Shown here one piece after another: positions 42,534-49,942 of a stretch of 64,000 nucleotides of DNA (position 1 is the first letter of the stretch; every line of letters begins with the position of its first letter). The translations under genes and the position numbers were made by a program. Origin of the DNA: Gemmatimonadota bacterium. GTDB taxonomy: Bacteria > Gemmatimonadota > Gemmatimonadetes > Longimicrobiales > Gaopeijiaceae. The notes below the pieces were generated by a model. That model had not been told where the DNA came from, ran no database searches, and saw nothing but the letters and a program-made list of their open reading frames with translations. The stretch spans positions 1 to 64,000 of the forward strand of contig JABDLS010000060.1 of NCBI GenBank assembly GCA_013002885.1, written 5' to 3'.

Positions 42534-44008
42534 TCGCCGGAGTCGTTGTCTTCCTCGGCGCGGTCTCACTGCTCGTCTGGAGCGCCGTCTGGGCGGCGGA
42601 CCAGGGACTGAGGCGGCTCGGCCTTCCCACACGTGGGCTCTGGCTGTTCGGTCTCGTGGCGCCCTTCGCGCTCTTGTTGCTGCCCCTCTTCTGGCCCAAC
42701 GGGGCGCCTCTGGCCGGTGTCGGCAGCGCCCCGACGCCGCCGGTCTTCGAGCTGGCTCCACTCGTCGTGGGCGGCGGCCTGGCCGGATTGAGCTTGTGGA
42801 TCTCCGTTGCCCTCGGGGTGGTGTGGGCGTTGTCCAGCATCGGGTTGGTCGCCACCCTCGTCCGGAGCCACCGGACGCTGACCCGTGAGCGACGGGCGTG
42901 GCCAGCGTCGGAAGTGGCTGGCCGTGCCGTCTACGTGTCGGCCGATCGGGGTCCTGCGGTGGCTGGGCTGTGGAAGCCGTGGATCGTGCTGCCCCGATGG
43001 GCGCTCCAGCTCCCTTCCCAGGAGCTCGACTTCGTCCTCCTGCACGAGGAAGAGCACGTCCGCGCTCGGGACACCCTCCTCCTTGCCGGGGCCCTGGCCT
43101 TCGTCGCCCTCACCCCATGGAGCCCCGGGGCGTGGCTCCACCTCCGGGGGCTCAAGGTCGCCATGGAGGTGGACTGCGACAGGAGGGTCCTGCGTCGTGA
43201 CCCCGATCGGGCGACCTACGGCGAGAGCCTGCTCACCGTGGCTGCCCGCTCGTCGGGTCTGTCTTTGGGGCTCGCCGCCTTCACGGAAAAAGAACGTTCC
43301 CTCAAGACGAGGATTCTCACCATGACCAGCCGTGCCACGCGATGGACCGCCCTGCGGTCGCTTCTCTTTCTCGCCGTCGCCACCCTCGTGGGTCTGCAGG
43401 CGTGCTACGTGGAGAGTCCGATCCTCATCATCGGAGACGACGACGAGGTGGCCGACGCGGTCCGGGCCTTGGTGGGGGACCGCGACGACCAGGTCTCGCC
43501 CTCGGCGGAGTCGCCTCCCCCGCCCCCGGTCGCCGAAGAGCGCGAGCCTACAGACGCGGTGGAGCCCTCATCCTCGGTGATCCCGCCCGCGCCTCCCGTG
43601 GTCCGCGAGCCCGACGCCCGGATTCCTCCGCCTTCCGAGCCCAGCGAGGGGGCACCCGAGGCCGACGTTCGGGAGCCGACGACAGAAGAGCTCGGCCGGG
43701 AGCCCACCTTCACGCCCTTCACCGTAGCGCCGAGTATCCGCAATCGAAGTGAAGTGGTTGCAGCCATGAGTGCCGAGTACCCACCCCTTCTGCGGGAAGC
43801 CGGGATCGGTGGCACGGTGCGTGTCTACTTCTTCATCGATGACGAGGGACGTGTCCAGGACTACCGAATCGATGCGTCCTCGGGCCACCAAGCACTCGAT
43901 GACGCGGCGCTGAGAGTGGCCGACGTCTTCCGCTTCCGCCCGGCACTCAACCGCGACGATCCGGTGCCGGTGTGGGTCCAGTTCCCCATCACGTTCCAGG
44001 CGCGCTGA
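42530..44008 (+). CDS. BlaR1-like M56 metallopeptidase fused to a TonB C-terminal domain
   Basis: A 492-residue membrane protein. N-terminal helices and the cytosolic-facing zinc site HEEEH (172-176, an HExxH motif) with MEVDCDRR downstream define the M56/BlaR1 peptidase. A further helix near 285-300 is followed by a proline/glutamate-rich periplasmic linker (about 325-395). Then comes a TonB C-terminal domain (VVAAMSAEYPPLLREAGIGGTVRVYFFID through FRFRPAL). There is no penicillin-binding sensor domain. Fusions of M56 to TonB-C occur in Bacteroidota and relatives. It likely senses an envelope signal and relieves BlaI repression. Confidence 0.9.
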   Translation: MIAGVVVFLGAVSLLVWSAVWAADQGLRRLGLPTRGLWLFGLVAPFALLLLPLFWPNGAPLAGVGSAPTPPVFELAPLVVGGGLAGLSLWISVALGVVWALSSIGLVATLVRSHRTLTRERRAWPASEVAGRAVYVSADRGPAVAGLWKPWIVLPRWALQLPSQELDFVLLHEEEHVRARDTLLLAGALAFVALTPWSPGAWLHLRGLKVAMEVDCDRRVLRRDPDRATYGESLLTVAARSSGLSLGLAAFTEKERSLKTRILTMTSRATRWTALRSLLFLAVATLVGLQACYVESPILIIGDDDEVADAVRALVGDRDDQVSPSAESPPPPPVAEEREPTDAVEPSSSVIPPAPPVVREPDARIPPPSEPSEGAPEADVREPTTEELGREPTFTPFTVAPSIRNRSEVVAAMSAEYPPLLREAGIGGTVRVYFFIDDEGRVQDYRIDASSGHQALDDAALRVADVFRFRPALNRDDPVPVWVQFPITFQAR

Positions 44009-44041
44009 ACAACCGCAGCCGCATCGGCTCCGAGAGCACGT

Positions 44042-44074
44042 AGGCCGCGTCACCGGAGTGAGGTGACGCGGCCT
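44042..44074. terminator. Strong hairpin after the M56 gene
   Basis: A perfect 13-bp stem (44042-44054 with 44062-44074; core GGCCGCGTCACC) and a 7-base loop follow the M56 stop. A T-run is absent, but the position between the M56 gene and the next gene fits transcript termination or end protection. Confidence 0.55.
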
Positions 44075-44096
44075 GCTGCTACGCCTAGCTTCGGGC

Positions 44097-44684
44097 ATGC
44101 CCTACATCGAGCAGGTCCCCGTGGGGGAGGCCAGGGGCTTCCTCAAGAAGCTTTTCGACGATGCGTTGGAGCGCGCAGGGCGGGTCTGGCACATCGTCCA
44201 CGTCATGAGCCAGAACCCCCGCGCCATGGACGCGTCGATGAAGTTCTACGGCGCCATCATGTTCGGTTCATCGCCCCTCAGCAGGCGTCAGCGGGAGATG
44301 CTCGCCGTGGTCACCTCGAAGGCCAACGACTGCTTCTATTGAACGCAGGCGCACGCGCATGACCTCCGGGCCGAGGTCGAGGACGATTTCGAGAGCAGTG
44401 GCGACGCCGACGCCTTCGTCCACGCCGTCGCGCGGGACTGGCGGACCGCAGATCTCTCGCCGGCCGACCAGGCGCTTTGCCGGTATGCCGAGAAGCTGAC
44501 CGCCTTCGACGAGCCGATGGACGAGGCCGACATCGAGACCTTGAGGGCGCTCGGCTTCGACGACCGGGCGGTGCACGACGCCACCCAGGTCATCGGCTAC
44601 TTCAACTACATCACGCGCGTGGCCGAAGGGCTCGGCGTCGAACCCGAGGACTTCATAGAGCCGTGGGGCGTCGAAGGCGCCTGA
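44097..44684 (+). CDS. AhpD/CMD-family protein with in-frame TGA: candidate selenoprotein (U82)
   Basis: Reading through the TGA at 44340-44342 gives a 195-residue protein of the carboxymuconolactone-decarboxylase/AhpD superfamily (peroxidase-related type). E67, C79, codon 82 and H86 reproduce the spacing 12, 3, 4 of the AhpD active site (E118, C130, C133, H137 in Mycobacterium tuberculosis AhpD). The TGA stands exactly at the second cysteine, giving C-F-Y-U. The frame continues in family sequence (QAHAHDLRAEVEDDF, FDDRAVHDATQVIGYFNYI) to a TGA at 44682. A SECIS-like hairpin is at 44361-44378. AhpD-like proteins with a CxxU or UxxC centre are known bacterial selenoproteins. A TGC-to-TGA nonsense mutation or sequencing error would look similar, but would then retain a hairpin by chance. 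Probable role: thiol-dependent peroxide or disulfide reduction in the cytoplasm. Confidence 0.72.
44361..44378 (+). promoter_or_regulatory. SECIS-like stem-loop downstream of the in-frame TGA
   Basis: GACCTC (44361-44366) pairs perfectly with GAGGTC (44373-44378) around a six-base loop, CGGGCC. The loop begins 24 bases after the TGA and has G at its second position. The bacterial SECIS consensus asks for a stem of 4 or more pairs, a loop of 3-14 bases with G in its first two positions and 16-37 bases between UGA and loop; all are met. Such elements recruit SelB to insert selenocysteine. Confidence 0.6.
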
Positions 44685-44709
44685 GGCGACCCACCTGCGG
44701 CGTAGGACG

Positions 44710-44725
44710 GACGGGGTCACCCGTC
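44710..44725. terminator. Short hairpin between the AhpD-like gene and thyX
   Basis: A six-bp stem (GACGGG at 44710-44715 with CCCGTC at 44720-44725) with a four-base loop lies 25 bases after the AhpD-like stop. It has no T-run. A TATATT element at 44738-44743, with no good -35, may belong to the thyX promoter. Confidence 0.35.
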
Positions 44726-44796
44726 GGCCCACCTCGCTATATTCTGGCCCGATCTCGCCGACGAGCCTTCCCCGGCAACCCACACGACGCTGCTGA

Positions 44797-45774
44797 ATGG
44801 AAACCAAGCGCCCCACGATTCCTGCCGCCGAGGAGATCCTCGGTCAGTACTTCCCGGTCCTCGATCACGGCTTCGTTTCGCTGGTCGACTACATGGGGTC
44901 CGACGAGGACGTGGAGCGAGCGGCTCGGGTCAGTTACGGCTTCGGAACGCGGAAGGTGTCGCAGACCCGAGGGCTCGTCCGCTACCTGAGGCGTCACCGG
45001 CACACGACGCCGTCGGAGATGGTGGAGCTCAAGTTCCACTGCGCCATGCCCATGTTCGTGGCGAGGCAGTGGGTGCGTCACCGAACGGCCTCCATCAATG
45101 AGCTGAGCGCACGCTATTCGCTCATGCCGCTCCTCTTCTACATGCCCCAGAAGGAGCAGTTCGCCCTTCAGAGCCAGTCGAACAAGCAGGGTCGGGAAGG
45201 GGGAGCACCCGACGAGATCTATGCCGAGGCTGTCGAGCGGTGGGAGCGGCTACGACACGACGCGGGAGACGCCTACGGCTGGATGCTCGAGGAGGACGTC
45301 GCCCGCGAGATCGCTCGCATCGACCTCCCGGTCTCGACCTATACCCAGTGGTATTGGAAGATCGACCTCCACAATCTCCTCCATTTCCTCTCTCTTCGCG
45401 TGGACCACCGAGCTCAGTGGGAGATCCAGCAGTTTGGCCAGGTCATCGCCGCCATGGTGAAGCGGGTCGCGCCTCTGTCGTACGAGGCGTGGGTCGACTA
45501 CGACTTGGCGGCGGAGCCTCTCACGCGCGTGGAGAGGGAAGTGCTCGCCCGACTGGTTGACGGGTCCGACGGCGGGCTCGCCACCCGCGACGGGGCGGTA
45601 GTGAGCGCCGCAGAGATGAAGGAGATGGGGCTTTCGGCCCGGGAAATCCGGGAACTCGTGGAGAAGGTCCAGACGCCGCCGAGTCAGGACTTCGACCTGG
45701 ACATGTCCTCCATGAAGAGCGCCGACGAAATGGCCGAACTCATGTACAAGGCGGTCCCTGGAAACTTCGAATAG
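44797..45774 (+). CDS. thyX: FAD-dependent thymidylate synthase ThyX
   Basis: A 325-residue ThyX, longer than the usual 220-250 because of N- and C-terminal extensions. The signature RHRxxSxNExSxRYS is present as RHRTASINELSARYS (94-108). The C-terminal helix with LHNLLHFLSLRVDHRAQWEIQ supplies flavin and substrate contacts. ThyX methylates dUMP to dTMP using methylene-tetrahydrofolate and NADPH. No thyA is seen in the window, so this is the likely source of dTMP. Confidence 0.97.
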   Translation: METKRPTIPAAEEILGQYFPVLDHGFVSLVDYMGSDEDVERAARVSYGFGTRKVSQTRGLVRYLRRHRHTTPSEMVELKFHCAMPMFVARQWVRHRTASINELSARYSLMPLLFYMPQKEQFALQSQSNKQGREGGAPDEIYAEAVERWERLRHDAGDAYGWMLEEDVAREIARIDLPVSTYTQWYWKIDLHNLLHFLSLRVDHRAQWEIQQFGQVIAAMVKRVAPLSYEAWVDYDLAAEPLTRVEREVLARLVDGSDGGLATRDGAVVSAAEMKEMGLSAREIRELVEKVQTPPSQDFDLDMSSMKSADEMAELMYKAVPGNFE

Positions 45775-45784
45775 CGCGCGTCCG

Positions 45785-47152
45785 CTACTTCACCCAGACC
45801 GTCTTCCGGTTCGTGAACTCGCGGATGCCCAACGGGCTGAGCTCGCGGCCGAAGCCGCTCTCCTTCGTGCCCCCGAAGGGTAACCGGGGATCCGACTTCA
45901 CGATCCCGTTCACGAAACAGTTGCCGGCGTCGAGGTGTTGGGCGGCGATCCGCTCGCCTCTCTTCTCGTCGCGGGTATAGACGGAGGCCCCCAGGCCGAA
46001 CGACGTGTCGTTTGCCACCCGGATGGCCTCCTCCTCGTCGGCCACCGGAAGGATGGATGCGACGGGCCCGAAGAGCTCTTCCGAATACGGCGGCATTCCC
46101 GACGTGACGTCGGCCAGGAGCGTCGGTGGATACCAGGCGCCGGGTCGATCCGGAACGGTGCCTCCGGTGACGAGCGTGGCTCCGGCGTCCACCGAACGCT
46201 GCACCTGGTCGTGAAGCGTGTCCCGGAGGTCCTGGCGGGCCATGGGCCCCATCGTGGTGTCGGGATGCGTCGGGTCACCGGGCTGCCACTTCTGCATCTC
46301 GCTGAGGAGCTTCGACTGGAAGGCATCCCTCACCTCGTCGACGACAATGAACCGCTTGGCGGCGATGCAGCTCTGACCCGTGTTGTTGAACCGCCCCAGG
46401 GCGCACGCCTGCACGGCCAGGTCGACGTCGGCGTCGGCGAGAACCAGCGAGGGGTCGCTTCCGCCAAGTTCCAACACGCAGTTCTTGAGTGCCGCTCCTG
46501 CGCGCTTGGCAACGGCCTTCCCGGCCCCGACGCTGCCGGTGAGGCTCACACCGCGGACACGCGGGTCGTCGATGAGGTCGCCCGCCTGGTCCACGTCGAT
46601 GAAGAGGTTCGTGAAGAGCCCGTCGGGGTAACCGGCGTCACGGAAGAGGTCTTCGAGGTCCTGGGCGCATCCAGGGACGCTGGGAGCGTGCTTCAGCATC
46701 GCGGCGTTGCCGGCGGTGATGGAGGGCACGGCGAAGCGGATGACCTGCCAGAACGGGAAGTTCCAAGGCATGATTCCAAGGATGACGCCCAGGGGTCGAT
46801 ACGCCCAATAACTGGTGCTGGCGTCGGTCTTCACCTCCACCGAGGCGAGGTGCTCGGCCGCGTGGTCGGCGTAGTAGTCGCAGACCCAGGCACACTTCTC
46901 CGCTTCACCGATGGCCTGCGTGATGGGCTTACCCATCTCCGTGGTCATACGTGCGGCCAGCCCAGCCTTCCGCTCTCTCAGGAGTCCCCCGAGGGCGCGT
47001 AGGGGCTCCGTCCTCTCCTCCACTGTTCGGATCCGCCAGATCCGGTGCGCCTCGTCGGCCGCAGCCAGAGCGGCTTCCAGCGCGGCATCGTCGAGTGGGT
47101 CGTGGGTGGAGACGGTCTGACCCGTGGCGGGGTTCACGGCACTGAAGGACAT
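45785..47152 (-). CDS. NAD(P)-dependent succinate-semialdehyde dehydrogenase family
   Basis: A 455-residue aldehyde dehydrogenase. The catalytic cysteine is in NNTGQSCIAAKRF and the general-base glutamate in CVLELGGSDPSLV. GIMPWNFPFWQVIRF and the C-terminal LPFGGTKESGFGRELSPLGIREF are typical of short GabD/SSADH-type enzymes. It oxidises succinate semialdehyde or a related aldehyde to the acid. The ATG at 47152 is used; the open frame upstream lacks family sequence. It is convergent with thyX. Confidence 0.92.
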   Translation of the reverse strand: MSFSAVNPATGQTVSTHDPLDDAALEAALAAADEAHRIWRIRTVEERTEPLRALGGLLRERKAGLAARMTTEMGKPITQAIGEAEKCAWVCDYYADHAAEHLASVEVKTDASTSYWAYRPLGVILGIMPWNFPFWQVIRFAVPSITAGNAAMLKHAPSVPGCAQDLEDLFRDAGYPDGLFTNLFIDVDQAGDLIDDPRVRGVSLTGSVGAGKAVAKRAGAALKNCVLELGGSDPSLVLADADVDLAVQACALGRFNNTGQSCIAAKRFIVVDEVRDAFQSKLLSEMQKWQPGDPTHPDTTMGPMARQDLRDTLHDQVQRSVDAGATLVTGGTVPDRPGAWYPPTLLADVTSGMPPYSEELFGPVASILPVADEEEAIRVANDTSFGLGASVYTRDEKRGERIAAQHLDAGNCFVNGIVKSDPRLPFGGTKESGFGRELSPLGIREFTNRKTVWVK

Positions 47153-47346
47153 GGCGGTCACGATGTCGGGGCAGGATGGAAGCGGGGCACTGCAAGGGCT
47201 CTCGTTCGTGCGGTACCCCCGACCGCCGAATTGTTCGAAGGCGAGGGGGGAGCGACAGGCCCCGCTCTCGCCGCTGACCCGGCCACCTCCACGCACGAGG
47301 AGGCGACCCGCTCGGGGGTGCTGAGTCCCTGGAACCCTGGCGCTCC

Positions 47347-47375
47347 TCGACCGGCTTTTCCCGTTGAGGTATCAT
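47347..47375 (+). promoter_or_regulatory. Possible promoter for the radical SAM operon
   Basis: TCGACC (47347-47352), a 17-base spacer and TATCAT (47370-47375) lie 32 bases upstream of the ATG. Four of six bases match at -35 and five of six at -10. No better candidate was seen in the 255-base gap, which otherwise shows nothing recognisable. Confidence 0.4.
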
Positions 47376-47407
47376 CCACTTCCTCCGGAGGCCCGCCCGA
47401 GGACCTC

Positions 47408-48388
47408 ATGACGAAAGCCCTCCCCACACTCGTCGGTGAAGTCACCGCCCCGCCCGCCGACGCGTCGGAAACGCCTCGGCGCCGGATGGAGGGGGCGGTG
47501 TCTCCTGCACCGACGGTCCCCCTGCGGGCTCTCGACCAGCTCTGGTTCCAGGTGTCGGGCACCGTGTGCAACCTCCGATGCCGTCACTGCTTCATCTCGT
47601 GCTCGCCGGAGAACCACTCCTTCTGGTTCATGTCTCGGAAGGAGGTGGCAGAGGTCCTTGCCGAGTCCGTGGAGATGGGGGTGAAGGAGTACTACTTCAC
47701 AGGAGGCGAACCCTTCATGAATCGCGACATGCTCGGGATTCTCGAAGACGCCCTCGCCCTGGGTCCGGCGACGGTGCTCACCAACGCGACGGTGCTGCCG
47801 CAGCGCACGGTGGACCGGCTCCGTGAGCTGTCCGAAGGGTCGCCGTATACGCTGGAGCTTCGGGTCAGCATCGATGGCGTCACGGCCGAGATGAACGACG
47901 CCATCCGGGGGGAGGGATCGTTCGAGCGGGCACTGGGTGCGGTGAGCCGACTCGCCGAGGTTGGCTTTCTGCCCATCATCACCACCATGCGGACCTGGGA
48001 CGACTCGGCGACCGACGCCATCCTGGGCGCGTTCCGCGAGTTGCTCGCGGGCGTCGGCTACCACCGGCCTCGGCTCAAGATCCTTCCGCCGTTGCACATC
48101 GGCGCGGAGGCAGAACGGACGCGCGGATACGCGGAGGTCGAGCGGGTCACCCACGAGATGATGGCCGAGTACCCTGCCGAGTTGCTGCTCTGCTCGGGGG
48201 CTCGCCTGGTCACGGCGTCCGGCGTGTGGGTCTGTCCCATCCTTCTCGACGACCTGGCGGCGAAGGCGGGGGATACCCTCCAGGAAGCCGTCGATGCTCC
48301 GGCCCGTTTGGAAGCGCAGGCGTGCTACACATGCTGGGTCAACGGGGCCATCTGCTCCAACGTGTCGGGTTTCACCGACTTCTCATGA
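47408..48388 (+). CDS. Radical SAM protein with auxiliary-cluster (SPASM-like) C-terminus
   Basis: A 326-residue radical SAM enzyme. The cluster motif CNLRCRHC supplies C54, C58 and C61, and GGEP lies at 99-102 in YYFTGGEPFMN. The C-terminal region has further cysteines (LLLCSG, GVWVCP, ACYTCWVNGAIC) in a near-SPASM arrangement, suggesting an auxiliary iron-sulfur cluster. Such enzymes modify peptides or small molecules. The gene overlaps the next one by ATGA, and the pair with the metallophosphoesterase-like protein seems functional. No peptide precursor gene was found nearby. Confidence 0.9.
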   Translation: MTKALPTLVGEVTAPPADASETPRRRMEGAVSPAPTVPLRALDQLWFQVSGTVCNLRCRHCFISCSPENHSFWFMSRKEVAEVLAESVEMGVKEYYFTGGEPFMNRDMLGILEDALALGPATVLTNATVLPQRTVDRLRELSEGSPYTLELRVSIDGVTAEMNDAIRGEGSFERALGAVSRLAEVGFLPIITTMRTWDDSATDAILGAFRELLAGVGYHRPRLKILPPLHIGAEAERTRGYAEVERVTHEMMAEYPAELLLCSGARLVTASGVWVCPILLDDLAAKAGDTLQEAVDAPARLEAQACYTCWVNGAICSNVSGFTDFS

Positions 48389-49272
48389 CTGGAGTGGCGT
48401 CGGCCTCCTTGACCGGGATCCCCGACTACGGCCGCGTTGCCGTCTTCGGCGGCATCTACTCCAACCATCTGGCCCTGGCAGCGGCCATCGACGATGCTCG
48501 CGGTCGGAGCGTCGACGCCATCCTCGCTCTGGGGGACCTGGGAGCTTTCGGACCGAACCCCGACAAGGTCTTCCCCCTCTTGCGAGAGCACGGGATCCCG
48601 GTCGTGCGAGGCAACTACGACGACTCCATCGCCCGCGGGCTCGATGATTGCCAGTGCGGCTACACCGACCCCCGTGACAATCACTACGCTCGGCTTTCCT
48701 ACCGCTACACCTACCAGCGGACGTCGGCGGAGAATCGGGCGTGGATGGCACACTTTCCCGACGAGATCCGTTTCCGTCTCGGCGGGCGTGAGGTCCTGGC
48801 CTTCCACGGAAGTCCGCGGCAGACCAACGAGTTCCTGTGGGAGTCGACGACGCCGACCCACTTCCTCGACAAGCTCGCAGACGACTTCCGGGCCGACATC
48901 CTTCTCGGGACACACACGGGAATCCACTGGACGCGACGCTGGGCCAAGGGTGCGCGAAGGGCGGGGGCGGGAGGTGTGCCCGACGCGCCCGGCACCGAAC
49001 CCGGGAGGGCGTGGCGCACCTACGTCAACGTGGGCGCACTGGGCCGACCTGCCAACGACGGCCGAACCGAGGTCTGGTACGCCGTCCTCGATGGCTCCGG
49101 TGACGCTCTCGACGTGGCGTTCGTGCCCGTGGCGTACGATCACGAGGCTCTGGCGGAGGAGATGCGCTCCGAAGAGCTTCCCGAGGAGTTCGTACAGACG
49201 ATCCTCACGGGATGGTGGACGACGTGCCTCGAGATCCTGCCGGGCAAAGAACGGGCGGTCGGACGGTACTGA
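48385..49272 (+). CDS. Metallophosphoesterase-fold protein with substituted metal ligands
   Basis: A 295-residue protein with the YfcE/MJ0936-like calcineurin fold: VAVFGGIYSNHLAL, ALGDLGAFGPNPDKV, VVRGNYDD, LAFHGSP and LLGTHTGIHW. In active members the first motif is DxH and the third GNHD; here D becomes G23, H becomes Y25 and the GNHD histidine becomes Y78. G50-D51 and the later histidines remain. The protein is therefore probably metal-poor or catalytically altered. Translation is coupled to the radical SAM gene. The pattern looks like a conserved subfamily rather than random decay, since the rest is intact. Confidence 0.82.
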   Translation: MTGVASASLTGIPDYGRVAVFGGIYSNHLALAAAIDDARGRSVDAILALGDLGAFGPNPDKVFPLLREHGIPVVRGNYDDSIARGLDDCQCGYTDPRDNHYARLSYRYTYQRTSAENRAWMAHFPDEIRFRLGGREVLAFHGSPRQTNEFLWESTTPTHFLDKLADDFRADILLGTHTGIHWTRRWAKGARRAGAGGVPDAPGTEPGRAWRTYVNVGALGRPANDGRTEVWYAVLDGSGDALDVAFVPVAYDHEALAEEMRSEELPEEFVQTILTGWWTTCLEILPGKERAVGRY

Positions 49273-49333
49273 GTACGGTCCGGACGATACTGAGCGTGGA
49301 CGAGCGAAACGGACGCATGCCGCCGGGTCGGCG

Positions 49334-49870
49334 ATGAGCGAGTCGGGACACGTCGCTGCCCCCATCCGCGTCGCCGAACCCATCCGCCTCCTGGTCACCG
49401 GCGGCACCTTCGACAAGGAGTACGACGAGATCCACGGCAGCCTCGACTTCCGAGATACCCACCTCCCCGAGATGCTCGACATGGGCCGTTCGCGCCTCGA
49501 CGTGAACGTACGGACGCTCATGATGATCGACTCCCTGGAGATGAGCGATGCCGATCGGGGCCTCATCGCGTCGAACTGCGCCGACGCCCCGGAGCCCCAC
49601 ATCGTCATTACCCACGGCACGGACACCATGGTGGATACCGCCCGAGTCCTGGCCGAGCGGGTGGACGGGAAGACCATCGTTCTAACGGGCGCCATGATTC
49701 CCATCGCCTTCGGCTCGTCGGACGGGCTCTTCAACCTCGGGGGCGCGTTGGCCGTGGTGCAGGTACTGCCCCCAGGCGTCTACATCACGATGAACGGCCG
49801 CGTCTTCGACTGGGACAAGGTGCGCAAGAATCCAGACACGGGCGTCTTCGAGCCGGTAGCGGCCAGGTAG
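49334..49870 (+). CDS. Half-length asparaginase (N-terminal catalytic domain only)
   Basis: A 178-residue protein with the catalytic domain of bacterial asparaginases: LLVTGGTFDKEYDE with the first active threonine, ITHGTDTMVDTARVL with the second threonine and aspartate, and KTIVLTGAMIP. Full enzymes have about 330 residues and a second domain that completes the active-site dimer. This protein stops after FDWDKVRKN, about where that domain would begin. Single-domain forms are known in databases as asparaginase-domain proteins. Activity is uncertain. Confidence 0.85.
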   Translation: MSESGHVAAPIRVAEPIRLLVTGGTFDKEYDEIHGSLDFRDTHLPEMLDMGRSRLDVNVRTLMMIDSLEMSDADRGLIASNCADAPEPHIVITHGTDTMVDTARVLAERVDGKTIVLTGAMIPIAFGSSDGLFNLGGALAVVQVLPPGVYITMNGRVFDWDKVRKNPDTGVFEPVAAR

Positions 49871-49905
49871 GTCGCGATCGGGGACCTTACCCGGTTTCAG
49901 CTGGA

Positions 49906-49936
49906 CCGGGCGGTGGATCCCGACTCGATCGCCCGG
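49906..49936. terminator. Inverted repeat between convergent genes
   Basis: CCGGGCG (49906-49912) and CGCCCGG (49930-49936) form a seven-bp stem with a 17-base loop in the short gap between the asparaginase-like and DUF5916 gene ends. No T-run is present. Confidence 0.35.
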
Positions 49937-49942
49937 TGCGCC

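Noticed and set aside
44343-44684. The AhpD-like gene as an ordinary pseudogene
   Set aside because: Possible, but the TGA is the only defect, it falls exactly on the redox cysteine and a SECIS-like hairpin follows; recoding is the simpler reading until the genome is checked for sel genes.
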